This document shows positions 30,950 to 43,300 of a DNA stretch of 64,000 bases, one piece after another. Made by a program: the position numbers and the translations under genes. Under the pieces are notes generated by a model. That model was not told where the DNA came from, made no database searches, and saw only the letters and a list, made by a program, of their open reading frames with translations. Numbering within the stretch: position 1 is the first letter of the stretch; the number at the start of each line of letters is the position of its first letter. The DNA is from Fragilaria crotonensis (Eukaryota; Bacillariophyta; Fragilariophyceae; Fragilariales; Fragilariaceae): contig JAKSYS010000006.1 in NCBI GenBank assembly GCA_022925895.1, positions 248,001 through 312,000 of the forward strand, given 5' to 3'.

Positions 30950-32400
30950 GAAGAGATGTATACCGGTGCGGATGCTGAAGTTGTTAATCAAGAAGTGTTG
31001 ACGGCATGGATGGTTCAAGATGTTTACGAAGCCATGACTCCAGCAAAGTGCCGGAAGGAGAATCGTTCCTTGTCAACAAGAGCAAACAATCAGAGCGAGG
31101 CATGTTGATTCTTGTTGTTTGGTTGTTTGGTGTCAAGAACAATGAAAGTAAAGATACAGAATGTAAGGTTGAGGGCTTTGATTGGCAAGTGTTTGCTCAA
31201 GGCTATTGAAGTAGAAATCAAGAAAATTGTCAGTCTGCCAACAGAGAGCAGGACAACTAGAACAGCTATTCGTGTGGCTACAAAGGCTTGGCTGAACATC
31301 AAACAAAATCGAGCTACATTTACATACGCTGGTTTCTTGTATTATGACTATTCAAACTATCTCCCAGTTCAACTCAAGAAAGATGGTGATTCTTGAAAGG
31401 AGAATGTTACAAAAACAAGCGTTCAAGTCTCATTTACCTTTTCAAAAGGTACGAGTATCAAGCAACCCCAGAGTTTGAGGAAAACGTAAATGATTACATG
31501 GAGGGCGTTGTTCACGTTGTAGCTGCGGCGGCTCAAAGTGGAATTGGTTCGATTGTGCGTAGAAAACGAGAATCATTGTCCTTTGAGGTGTATGAGAAGT
31601 TGATGGTCTGTTTTTGCAGGAACAATTGCATGAAGGAATATTCTCACGAGCGTTTCTATCCCTTACGTGGAACTTGATGTGTTGTGGCGTTAATACATGT
31701 GTTTGTCTTGAGCATTTACTCTGGAAAAATAATTGCTTTGGTTTGTTGTTCTCGCATGTTAAGAATGACCAAGATGGTTCCAGGATCTACCACCCGAGGT
31801 GCACCTATGCTAACCCAGACAATTACCTTCTGTGCTGTGTAACAGCAATCTTCAATTTCCTGCTATGTTATCCCGGGTTATACAAAGACAAGCACAGCAT
31901 GAGGACCAAGTCAGGAAGACCGATTCAGCGACAACCTCACAAGAGTGCTATTAGAAGAACACAAGGATGAGCTCCTTGACCTGGGATGTGTACCAGGTAA
32001 GGTGCTGGGACATATGCATCAAGTTACATTACAGCTGCTCCTAGCTCTGTTGCTGTGAACAATTGTGGTGATTGGACACTTGGAGGTGCTTGCAATGTGT
32101 ACATGCAGTACATACATGCCGGTGATCAGTATGTTGGTCGTATTTTAAGTGGCATTAATGTATCGTCACCAAAGTTTGGTGCAAGTTGCCCTGACTTTAT
32201 TTATCATCAAGATCTCTTGGAACGATTGTGTGCTGAAGAAAGAGGCTTCAGAGACTGAACGACAACAAGATTTGGTAAAGAAGCAGGTTTCTGAAACATT
32301 GATGTCATGTTTTAGGGACAATTTAAAGAAATTTATCTCAATAAGGCAAATTCTTCGATTTGGACTTGCATCGGGGTTGCATCACTTTGATGAATGAAAG
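30950..32400 (+). pseudogene. Tyrosine-recombinase (Crypton-like) element relic
   Basis: Broken frames spell parts of a protein type repeated in algal and oomycete genomes. There is a helical N-terminal part around 31150-31390 (KKIVSLPTESRTTRTAIRVA), then FSRAFLSLTWNLMCCGVNTC with LFSHVKNDQDGSRIYHPRCT and YANPDN (31640-31830). DWTLGGACNVYMQYIHAGDQ and YVGRILSGIN follow at 32080-32160. The middle motif matches the core-binding to catalytic region I associate with Crypton-type tyrosine recombinases. Frameshifts separate every block, so it is inactive. No termini were found. Confidence 0.55.
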
Positions 32401-33690
32401 AGCTATCATGGTGCACATTATGCGGATCCAACAACGGCAACCGGGTACACACCCCTTGTTACCTGTCGGTCTTTCTCCGGTCTATCGTAGCAGGAAGATT
32501 GGTGCATTGAATTGCAAAGAAGCAATTGTGTCATGCTAGTATGAAGGGCAAAAACCACTATTGTCTGTTCCGTCCACAGGCATTTGAATTTTGAATTTCA
32601 TGCATGTCATCAAATAAAGCATCGTCATTGTAACCGATCTCGCGCCAGTGCCAAAAATGATGCAGCAGATGCACAATTGGAAATGTCATTCACAGAATTG
32701 CATTGCGATTGGTGATGTTTTGTACATGTTAAGAAAGTGGCATTGAACATTGCGTCTTCACAATATTGACCAACAGGCTTTGCAGACGTTGAAAACAAAA
32801 GCTAAACACAAAGGTGACCAGTTAAAAGAATGCATTGTGAATGCCTCTTCAGTAGCAAAGGATTTGTGACAACTCATACTACAATGTGTGTTGTAGTAAA
32901 CCAACACAGGCAGCTTGTGGGAGAATTCAATATCGACATGACTGGTTGCATCATTTTTCCAGTGTGTGTAATGATATGTTGCCGGTCTGAAGATTTGTGC
33001 ATTTGTGCATGTGGGCAAGTTTGCATGTCAGCATGTGTGCATGTGTTGACGAAGAGGTGTGTCAACAAAACTTACATCCAACAGCATGTTAAGCAGTGGC
33101 CAACCATATAAATATGCAAGCACGGACATCCTATATAAATTGGTCATGCACACTTGCTAACATTAAAGCCATGTCTGAGCACATACATCCATGTATACCA
33201 AGAACATCCAGAACTCATCTGTCTACACTAAAGGATTTCCCAAAATGTTATCTCAAGTCATAACTCTGTACTCAGAAGTACCCTTGTTTAGAGACACACT
33301 GGGCAACCAATCAAAATAAACACAGCCACATGTATATTTTAATGTTCAGATATACTATGCATATTGAAATACTTGTCAGAATATCTAGTATCTGTGATGT
33401 ACTTAGTAATTCAAACCAAAATAACCCTATTTGAATTGTAGAAATTCAAACATTTTTAGCTTAACACTTCATAATTTGGTTTTGTTGTCCTTAGATGTGT
33501 TCAGAGCAGCCAGCACTTCATCAAGGCAAAAAACCCTTAGAAGCTTAAACTCTCCAGTATGCATTAAAATATTTGATAGGAATTGTGACACAACCATTCT
33601 GAGGGATCCTTCAAAAATTACTACAAGTAGGAGCCACTGCCACGACTGCCAATGGTTCTGCTTCTATTGTCAATGGTAGAAATGGGATAA
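32401..33690. other. Gene-free stretch
   Basis: No frame with a recognisable motif. Low-complexity gcatgtg/tgcatgt repeats occur around 33000-33050. It probably contains the flank of the recombinase relic and the undetected left LTR of the next element. Confidence 0.45.
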
Positions 33691-35393
33691 CCTTGTTGCT
33701 CAAAGTTGAGATGGCACCACTTGCTCAGCCACTTTTCCACCTAATCTTTGCTACCAGATTCCAGGATGCCTGGGGACGAGAACAGCACACCCTCACCAGG
33801 GCATGCATTAGAGATGGCCAGTGCCGTTGGCGGAACGTGGCCTCCGCAAGGCAATCCAAATAATTCCCCATAGATATGTAGGAGGAAACAAGGACATAGA
33901 ACAGATGACCTGATGATGGGAGGCCGGATACTGTTTGATGAATTAGTCGGCGCAGTTCATGTTTCCTCTGCTCCAGTAGTAAATTTGGAATTCTCCCTGG
34001 CGGACACGATCGCAAATCCAATAAAAACACACGTCAACGGCTTTGGAAAGTTTTTGTTTGACAGTGTTGGTGGCAATGCCACTAGTAGTACTGGCTGTAA
34101 TCAGTTGCCATCGGAGTTGCTGACTGGGGATGACCCATCTCCTCAAGAACAATACGGAGTGAACAGAGCCCCAAGTTCGGCCTAGGCTGCGCTGGAAAAC
34201 CCCTCACCCATGATGCGGCACAACATGTGGATGGCGCCATTGGGCTTAACGTATCGTCGGTGGGCTTGGCCGGCTTGCTGGTCAGATAAACGTACCCCGG
34301 CAGGGCACGTGAGCGTGCTTCGACGACGGATAGGTAAGACGCATCGCTTTCGACGGCCAACAACTTGTCGCTGGCGGTGGAGCGAATGGTGGCGTCAAGA
34401 TTGATAGTGGGAAGTTGCCATGGATGCGGAGAGTGTTCTGCCTTGGCTGGCGTAACGTGTTGGATCCGTTGCATGGCGCGTTTGATGTCACCGAGCATAG
34501 ATATGTCACACATGCATTTGACACAATCCTCCCAGGTGATGGTTTAGCCGCAGAATCGGGTGCCGGTCCAATCCACCACGCTGATTTCTTGAGAATGTTA
34601 CCAGCGTGGCAAGGACGAGGTGATCGGCGTCAGCCCTGCGAACATAAGAAATCACCGACGACTGAAAATGAAGTCGCAAGAGGCATGTGTCCAAAGGCCG
34701 GGAGTTAAGGCGACGGGATGGTGATAGCTGTGGAGTTCCAGAAACTGGCTGGATGAACTACTAAGTTGTTCGCTAGGCGACTGGCTTGCAGTGGGCCATA
34801 CATGCCGCGACCACTGATTTTCACGAAAACGTGGCAATTGTGGACAAGAGGAACCCCTAATAATTGCTTTGAACCAATGATTCTATGCATGTTACAACTC
34901 TTATTATGTGTTTCAATAACTTTCCCACTCCATTTCCGTTCCCTTAAGCATTCTTCTCCTCATAATTCTTTATGCTGCAATTGAATCATTCTTGTTCTGG
35001 CATTGATATTCATTGATGTATCAAATAACTTCATCGCCTTGCTTTGGGATTATTGGCTCTAACTGAAACATAAAAAATAATCCTTGCATGAACAACAATT
35101 TGTAGGTTTGCCCGTATTTTTCACACCTTCCCCCGGAATTATGCCAATTCTTGTTGGACTGTTTTGCTGCTATCAATGTGAGTCTTGTACCAACCTGCTG
35201 CCTGGGACTTGAAAGTTTCATGCCACCTGGGACTGGGACTCCTTCCCGCTGTGTGACATAAAAACACAAGTCTTTCCACACAAAAACACAATGTTCACAT
35301 TCTTCTTTCATGCAAGACAACAAGAGGCACACTGCTTTGTCACTCTCTTCTGCTGCAACTGCTGTGAGCACTTTCTGAAGAATATTTCCTTTT

Positions 35394-35699
35394 TTAAACT
35401 ACAATCGGCTGAGGAGGACTCATTCTTCTCATGAAGGTCTGTTGCTTACTGTACTTCCTCTTGTTGTGCACCACGGGATCAGCCACTGCTGGCGGTTGTG
35501 GCACGCAATGAAGTGTCTGAATTTCAGACGCAAATGGGTCATCTTCTCCAATGGTGGCATGCAATCGCTCAATGAGTGCTGCTTTTGTTGTTGGAGCGGG
35601 TAAGTTGCTGGCTTTCTTGTGCGACATGACCATTACTTCCAGGTCGCTAACACTCATTTCCGCAGGAATCTTGTTCAGTGCTTTTCTAAAAAGTATCAA
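35394..35699 (-). pseudogene. C-terminal fragment of the pogo-like protein
   Basis: The 101-codon frame contains MSVSDLEVMVMSHKKASNLP and TKAALIERLHATIGEDDPF, like the short helix-turn-helix (SAP-like) tail often found at the end of this transposase type. It lies downstream of, and in the same orientation as, the DDE core fragment. Confidence 0.45.
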
Positions 35700-36059
35700 C
35701 CTTGCTCTGGAGAGATCAAAACTCTTGCAACTTCTTCTCTTGACAACCTGAAAGGACAGCTGCCTGCTTCTTCTCTCTCTTCCAAGTTATCGAGAACCTC
35801 TGGACCTGTCATCCATTGCTGCGCTGCCACATGAAGTTCAGAAGAATTAATCTTCTTCTTCACGCCGATGGTTTGTGTTGCTGTTTCAACCCTCTTGTGC
35901 CAGTTTTCTTCAAAATTAACACCATTCCTAGAGGAGCATCATTGCAAGCTTGTGTCTCGAGTATTTCATCTATCAGGGATCCCGATAGCCATTTGGAAAA
36001 GTGGATTTCAAGCTGCCATCATCATTAGCATTGTTGCCACCACTAACAACAAGAAGTCC

Positions 36060-36707
36060 TCATGTGTACTGTGCTGCAGCACTTTCTGGGTGGCGCAGAG
36101 AATTGTAGTTGAGTGGATGCCATCCTTGATCTGTGATGGCTGATTTGTTGTGCACAATACATGTGAAGGAATCAGCCAATGCCTGATTAACAATGAATGT
36201 GATGTCCTCTCTGTTGATTCTGAATTCAACTCCTGCTAACTCTTTTCTTCTCAGTAAGTCATGTTTGTACCTTGTAAGCGCCATTTCGAAACAGCCATTC
36301 TGTTCATTTGAGTTGCCAATATGCCAGTAACACGTGGTATACGGCACACCCACGCATTGATTCCATTTTATACCGATGCCTTCTTTGTTGTTCAACTATC
36401 TCAAGAATGTCAATTCGAATCGGCTGCCATATCCGTCAAGCATTAGAAAGGGATGAATGCCATTGGATTGATAAAGAATGCCAATGTCATCAGTGGTGCA
36501 AAGCATTTCCACCGACAACTCCGATGTTATGCTGCCATTTTCGAAACAGCAACAGAAAGTGGGAACTGTTTTTCCATTGAAACTGTCGTTGCCTACCCAA
36601 GGAGTCGATGCATTCAATCCTAAGACTCCGCTTGTGCACATTTCCTTAGCAGAGAATATAATTGCACACATGACAGGTTTGCCTATCGCAGCAAGGTTTC
36701 CATACAT
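36060..36707 (-). pseudogene. DDE endonuclease core fragment (pogo/Tc1-like)
   Basis: Two frames separated by one stop read as the core of a DDE superfamily endonuclease. Blocks are YGNLAAIGKPVMCAIIFSAK, VPTFCCCFENGSITSELS, then PFLMLDGYGSRFELTFL with the catalytic D. A block with GVPYTTCYWHIGNSNEQNG and a final DSFTCIVHNKSAITDQGWHP follow. The N-terminal DNA-binding part is missing, so this relic is 5' truncated or internally deleted. A C-terminal piece follows at 35394-35699. Confidence 0.6.
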
Positions 36708-39515
36708 AGTACTTTATTTGAATACAACCATTTGAGCATCTTTGTGTAGGGGGTGGAAATTGACTCATTTACTGGTTCAAAGTGATATAATCGGTTCTCA
36801 GCAGCGTTTTGGTGGCAACAAATTGTACTGTTTGATGATCTTGTTGGGAATCACGAGGAGGGGAATATGCGGCATGTACTTGAATCATTCCATCGGCATG
36901 CCAAGATAAACATCCTTAAGTTCGGTTGCCAAGAATTTGGCATTTGGTGTCAAAAGTACACTGTTTGAAAAGTAACTTGGCAGTCATCAATGGGCAGTTT
37001 TGGTGTAGATGTCAAAAGGATCATCGTCAACTTTGTCGCCGCCGACGGTCCAATGCACGCGGCGCGGATTGGCTTTTTTTGGGTGGAACGCGGAAACAAC
37101 GCATATGTATGTGGCCTTGCGGCCAGCAGGAATGGCGGACACGGGAGTAAAGAAGATGGAGTTAGAGCCTTGTTTGATGTTGCCAAACTCTTGGGCTACT
37201 AAAGGCCCAATGTCATCGGCGTTGGAATCTTGCCGCAATGGGCCGTCACTGCTGCATTGGCTAAGCTCTTGGTAGTACTCGGCACTCTTGCCTGTGTCGG
37301 GGTTGAATGCATTGCCATGGAACGCGCAGTAGACGGCGTCCGGGCGGGGAGTGGTGGCGGCAGTGATGGCGGCCGCGAGCAGGAGAGCATTTGCGGGTGC
37401 AGCAACGTGGTGAAGAGGCTGCTGGCTCTTGGCGCGGGTGCCATACTTGTGCGTTGGTGGTGCGCGCCGAGTACTAGTCGGAGGATCTTGCGGCATTCCT
37501 GGTGCCATTTTGAGTTTGTTGGGGTGAAGCATGCATCTTGGAGGTGGCGCCCGCCTGTGTGACTCGGGCGGCGTGGTTGCGCTTGGTGCGGCGGCGCCAT
37601 TAGCCCAAGAACCCGGTGCTGTTGCAGAAGGTATCCACAAGAGTGTCGGACGGTATTGGCGCAAATTGGTGGACACGACGGCGGGATAACGAGGGTGGTA
37701 CCGGTGGTACAGTTGTCGCAGGCGGCACGGTCATCCTCAGATTGGTTTGTGGGGTAGGACTAGTGCAGGCATGGGTGGAATTGGGATGGCGGTGGTGGCA
37801 TCCTCCAGCACCCTCAGAGGTGGAAGGCCGATGAAGTCGAGCATTGGGGTGACAGGTGATTCGTGAGCGGCACCGCAATTGTAGTGAGAATGATGGTGAG
37901 CCGGGCCAGTACGTCGTGAAGAAGGCTGTCCGTGAGCTGGGCAACGGGTGGCAGAGCGCACACAGGATGTCGTCCTGGATGCCAGCCAAGATGAGATCGT
38001 TGTTGGGCGACACCAAGGGCATGGCTAGTTTTGTCGGAAACTATGAGAGTGTTTCGCAAATCCACGTGGCACAGGAGTCCCACTTTAGGCAGCCAGTGAA
38101 GCATCTATAGAACTCAAGCACGGGCCCCATGTACCACCAGCGGGGCTTGATGTGGACAAGAATGCGGATGGTGCCGGCGGCTGGAGCCAGTGGCGTGCTA
38201 TTGAAATTGAAGCTGCCGTGGAGTTGGACATGTGCCGACAACTTGGGGTTAAGTCGAGAGCCATGGAGAAGGTTGAGCATCAATTTTGCCTGCGGCAGTA
38301 CTTTGCTTGTCCCATAAATGCAGCGGGAAGTGTTGTCGATGCTGCAAAGGATGGCAATGAAATGATTCTTGAACGTGCAAATTGCGCAGCATTCGGCGGC
38401 ATTGTGTCGGTGCATGGCAGGGGCACAAGTAGAAAATCAATACCCTTGAATCAATACCCTTGTTGACAAGGAAATGCTTGAGTGCTGTGGTGGAGCACTC
38501 ATTGTTGTTAACAAGGCCATGCAATTGGGGCCAAAGGCCCGCGGCAACAAGGCATGCGTGCAGCACCTGAAGTTCAGTGAGAATGCAGGGGAAAGCCAGT
38601 GCGACTCCGCATCGGTTCAACAGAATGCTTTTGTCTTAGTTGACAGCATGAGCAGTATATAATAATTGCCAGTGCTGGACGGGACAACAAATTTCCCGGT
38701 TTGGCCGGTGTGCTGGATTTTGCCGGTGGTGGACTCCACCCCCACGGTTGCAAGAAAAAATGATCGGTATGTTGGTTGCTGGTAGGGGTGGAAAGTAGTA
38801 CAGTGCGGCGTCGCACATGCTACAAGGGGTGGTGGCAATGCTCTTGTGGTAGCATCCGTGGGTTTGAATTTGGTTCTGCGTTGATTTTTGCGTGCCTGAT
38901 TGAGATGTCCCTTGTCCAATGCCACCGCATGGGGCGCATGTTTGGACAACTGTCGTGCAGTGAGTTCAAGAAACCGAGTCAGAAAATCACGTCCTAGGGC
39001 TGCATTGTTGAGCGTGGACAGGAGAGCGGGCGTAAACAATGCTACATGGGCAAATGCAACAAGCTCCTGGGTTGGTGTGGCGGATTGGACAGCAGCAGCA
39101 AAGCTGCATGGCAGTGGGACAGACGTGGGCATGTGCCAACCAGGAACAGGTAGAGAAATGCTGGCTGTGAATGCCGTCAGTACCAAACACTGAGATGTCA
39201 AAGACAGGTTGTGGGGGTGCGTTTGCCAGTAAGTAGGAGACAATCGCGATGGCGGACGGTGAAAGAGACGGTGTCAAAGAAGGTCACAAGACATCCAGCG
39301 TTGCAGAGCTGCCCCATATTAGACAATAACAAGATATCCGTGAGAGTGGGGACAATCTGCACATGGCAGGCGATGAGGGGGAGACGATCAGGCAGGTCCA
39401 CGTTGACTGTGTGAGTAGAGTGCATGTGCCATAGGGTTCCTTGCAGACAATGCCGATGGGATTGGTGCTTGGTATTTAATTGGCTGAGCACATGCAAAAG
39501 TGAGATGTGCTGCAA

Positions 39516-40104
39516 CTGTCAGCAATCACGATGGCAAACGGGGGTATGATGTTGGGGGACCTACTAGCGGAAGAACTGTAGACAAAAAAATAGTAAGCCT
39601 GAATGATTATTGTTAGGAACATTAGACGTGGGTAGCAGGATCAATAGCTGGCAGTACGCTCCCCACGCCATCCCTTGCATGTGCTGGGTGGTAGTAGCTG
39701 CCAAGGACAGCAGCCAGAAGATATGGTGTTGTTGCCACCCTTCATTTTGAAAATGGTGTCATCATCTTTGTGGCCGTCATTAGCATTGTGGTAGCACGTA
39801 GCTCAGGTGTTATTGCGGTGCGTACCCAAACCGTGGATCAAGCTGCAAAAGAGGATGCTCGTTAGCGTAAAGTCAGCTATGTAGCAACTGCAATGTCTTG
39901 TTTGTGGGTTTGTCCTCAATGGGAGTGAGGGTTTCATAAGGAAAATTTTGAATTTTGTCGATGACGCCATGCTAGAAATTGTGGCTTGAATTTATGCACG
40001 ATGCACTTATGTCAGATGAGGATGACCTAGTGTAGATGACCAGGTTATGGAAGTTGGGTAATTGTGAGCAGCAATGCCAGTGATGAAGATTTATGTAGCT
40101 CTAT
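39516..40104. other. Degraded 5' internal part of the minus Copia relic
   Basis: By position this should hold the Gag part and leader of the minus-strand element. I could not recover a convincing Gag reading here, so most of it is deleted or decayed beyond recognition. Confidence 0.4.
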
Positions 40105-40172
40105 TGAAGAGTCGTTCAAATGGTGAGCTACATCAGTACTAATGATTGACTCAATATTTGGGTGGACCTGGA
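40105..40172 (-). repeat. Inverted LTR fragment of the older Copia, left of the insertion
   Basis: The reverse complement resembles the end of the plus element's LTR: tattgaag...cgttcaaa-ggtgagctacat, then atttgggtgg-cctgga. The plus element inserted exactly at this CTGGA, and the rest of the fragment resumes at 45622. Confidence 0.7.
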
Positions 40173-40315
40173 TGTTGTTAGCTATCCCCAGGGACCCGGG
40201 AAGGTCATTGTGATTACATCACAGGGCGCAGCACTAGTATGCCGAAGTCCAGGGCCACCCAAATCCAGCTCATAATTTATGTAGCTCACCGTTTTGAACG
40301 ACAAGCACTTCAATA
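40173..40315 (+). repeat. 5' LTR of the plus Copia relic
   Basis: 143 bp, preceded by CTGGA. Compared with the 3' LTR it lacks about 20 bp in the segment before gtagctcacc. Confidence 0.85.
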
Positions 40316-43300
40316 GAGCTCCATAAACTCTTCACCCATCGGCGTCGATAACGATCGCCGTTTCATCCGAGCTAGCCATCTACTCTACTCGTTGATGGTT
40401 TTCGTGTGTCGTCGAGTTCATACTCCACCGACTTCCACCAGCATGGCGTTGTCTGAGAAATTCAATTTCCCTTTTGCCACGCCCATAACTGGCAAGCCAA
40501 CAAACACAATGCCAGCTGTTTGCCAACGATCCCTCTGTCCCCTCCGCCCGTGGCGGTGGACTCCACGGTCATTTGGCCATTTTGCTCAGCGAGGCTGATT
40601 ACTTTACTCGCGTCGGCATAGCCTTTGATGTTCCTCTTCATCCTGGCCCATGACCTGTTGCCGTTGGTACTGCCGCCGCCGTCTCCATTGCCTTACAAGC
40701 ATACATGGATGCCCTCGACGACTGTCACATTATACAATAATCTACGCTTGGCACGCACCGGCCGCCCAAATCCTCGCTGTTGTCAACCCTCCTTTCTCAG
40801 CGCCTTAGAGGACCCAGATTTCGGCTTCGGGAACATCACACCGTTTGCATGTTGGGACATTGGCTCAACAAATACGGCACCATGACGCCGGAAGAGTTGT
40901 TGGAACGCAACCGCGCCGCTCTTTCTGAACCGTGGAATCTGGATGATCCCATCGAGGAATCATAGGCCAAAATCACTATCATTCAACGCGTTGCGGCACT
41001 CGGGGCGCTACCCATTCCCGATCTCACCGTCATTACACTCACGTTAGCCATGATTGAGGAAACTAGTAGCCTTCTCGTCACCACCATCAACAAGTTCTGC
41101 CTACATCCGACCACCGAATGGACCATCGACCTGTTCAAGGCGGAATTCAAGTTGCTGGGCTGTCAAAGGCGGCAAACTTTATTTGCTGGTCCCACGATCT
41201 GTCTCCCAATCGGCATCACACCTCCGCCACATGCTTGCACAAAGCGAATGGTCATCGCGACAATGCCACGGCTTTCCACATACGCAGAGGCAATAACACT
41301 ATCTCTGACAGTCGCCCACGCCGTATCCCTATTGCCAATTGCAACTGACGACGCGGGGAGCCTACCATTGCACTTGTATAGTACCAAGTCCACAACCTGT
41401 TAACGTTTTAAACAACGATGCAACTGATCAAACTTGTCTATCTACTGCCAATGTTGTAGGTCTCCCCGCACTAAGTTCACCCCCCAATAGCACAGCCATG
41501 ATCGCCGATAGCTAGTGGCAGTGCCGAGCACCTTTGCACTAGTATAACTGCGCACGTTATAAACAAACGCGTCACCAACAATCTGATCGGCATTACTAGT
41601 CCTTATGGTACGATAATGTTTTTGACTCACGAAGCAGAACTTGACCTCCCTTGCCTGCCCCATGCCGCACGTCGCTCGTGTACACATTGTCCCTGCTATG
41701 CAGACCGCCTCACTCTTGTCCATGGGCCAATTATGTGACGCCAGCTTTGGTCACCTTCGACGCCACCTCCGTCAGTGTTCGCCACAACCATGCATGCTCT
41801 CATCTTACATGGCAATCACTCCGCCTCACCGGTTTATGGCATCTCGGCCTCGACATCCCCGTCTCGCGCATTCCACCAACGGCTCCTACCGCCCGACGCC
41901 TTTCCCACGATGTGGTGCACAGCAGTGCACAGCCCTGGCTGCTACTGTCGCCGATACCACCCCTGCCGACCTCGTCGCCTTCACACATGCAAGCCTCTTC
42001 CCCCGCGCTCTCTACAATCAAAATCGCGCTCAACCGCGGTTTCCTGCCTGACATCCAAGGCCTCACCGCCAAAGCGCTCGCCAAATGTCCGCCGATGTCG
42101 GTACCCATCATGATAGAAGGCCACCATCTCGACCAATCCCGCAGAATCAACGGTCGTCGAAACGTATTCCTCTGGCCACCACGGGGACGCTCGCCGTTCC
42201 AGCGACCACCGCCGACGACGACAACGACAACGACAACGATCTCACGGAGCTCGCAAACTTCCCCGTCAGCGACCCAAACAACACACGCACTCACCACTGC
42301 TTCGCTGCCGTCGTTGAACCAGCTGCCGGCGGCCTAATCCACACTGATCAACGGGCCGTTTTGTTGTCGCGCCCAGCACCGGCAACCACTACATCCTCGT
42401 GTTATACGACTATGATGACAACAACAGCATACTCGTGGAGCCCATGCGCAACCGCACCGGCGCTTGCATCCTCAGCGCCTTCCAGATCTTGCACACACAC
42501 TTTGTCACTGCAGGCTTGAGACCCCAACTCCTACAGCTTGACAACAAGTGTTCCACGGCGCTCAAAACGTTCCTCACCAAAGAATCCATCAACTACCAAC
42601 TTGTTCCTCCCGGATTACATCAACGTAATGCTGCCGAACGCGCTATTCGCACATTCAAAAACAACTTTATTGCTAGATAGTGCAGCGCGGAAAAACCTTC
42701 CCGCTCAACTTGTGGGACAAGCTTTCCCCGCAAGCCAAAATGACATTGAACCTACTACGAGGCGGGCCGCTCTCGCATCAACCCCAAATTATCGGCCTAC
42801 ACCCAACTCCATGGCCATTCGATTACAATTGCACACCCATGGCGCCACCCGGCAGTCGCGTCCTCGTCCACGTCAAGCCTCAGGACCGCGCCACCTGGTC
42901 CCCACTCGGCAAAAATGGCTGGTACACAGGCCCTGCTTTTGAGTCTTACCGATGCTACGCGGTGTGGATATGGGCATCGCGTTCCACCCGAATATGCGGC
43001 ACATTAACGTGGTTGCCAACCAAACTCGCGATGCCCGGTGCGTTGTCTACGGATCAAATCCTCTCCGGCATTCACACCAGCATTGTGCATGCTTTACAGC
43101 ATCCGTCGCCAGTGTTGCCAGTGACACGACCACTCACCACCACGCATCACGACGCGTTACTGCGTCTTACTGACATACTCCCCTCCGTGGTCGTCTCCTC
43201 TCACCGACAATTTCGCTCGCACCCGAAACACCAACAGCAGACCTCACGCCTACACCGTCTTTGTCAGCACCCCCGACACTCGAGCCCTTCCCCGATCCAT

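Larger units (their letters stand above)
34860..36790 (-). mobile_element. Pogo-like DNA transposon relic inside the Copia RT
   Basis: Copia RT homology stops near 36830 (IIKQYNLLP) and resumes near 34860 (VHNCHVFVKI), so about 1.9 kb is inserted. Both ends contain the inverted motif ctttgaacca (34867-34876) and tggttcaaag (36773-36782), with weaker similarity outward and inward. The inside encodes, on the minus strand, the second half of a DDE protein. Exact ends and target duplication cannot be fixed because both ends are diverged. Confidence 0.6.

Noticed and set aside
33620-33786. Left LTR of the minus Copia relic
   Set aside because: Only the junction ggggacgagaacagcaccctcac-like end resembles the plus copy; the LTR body could not be aligned, so no LTR feature is given.
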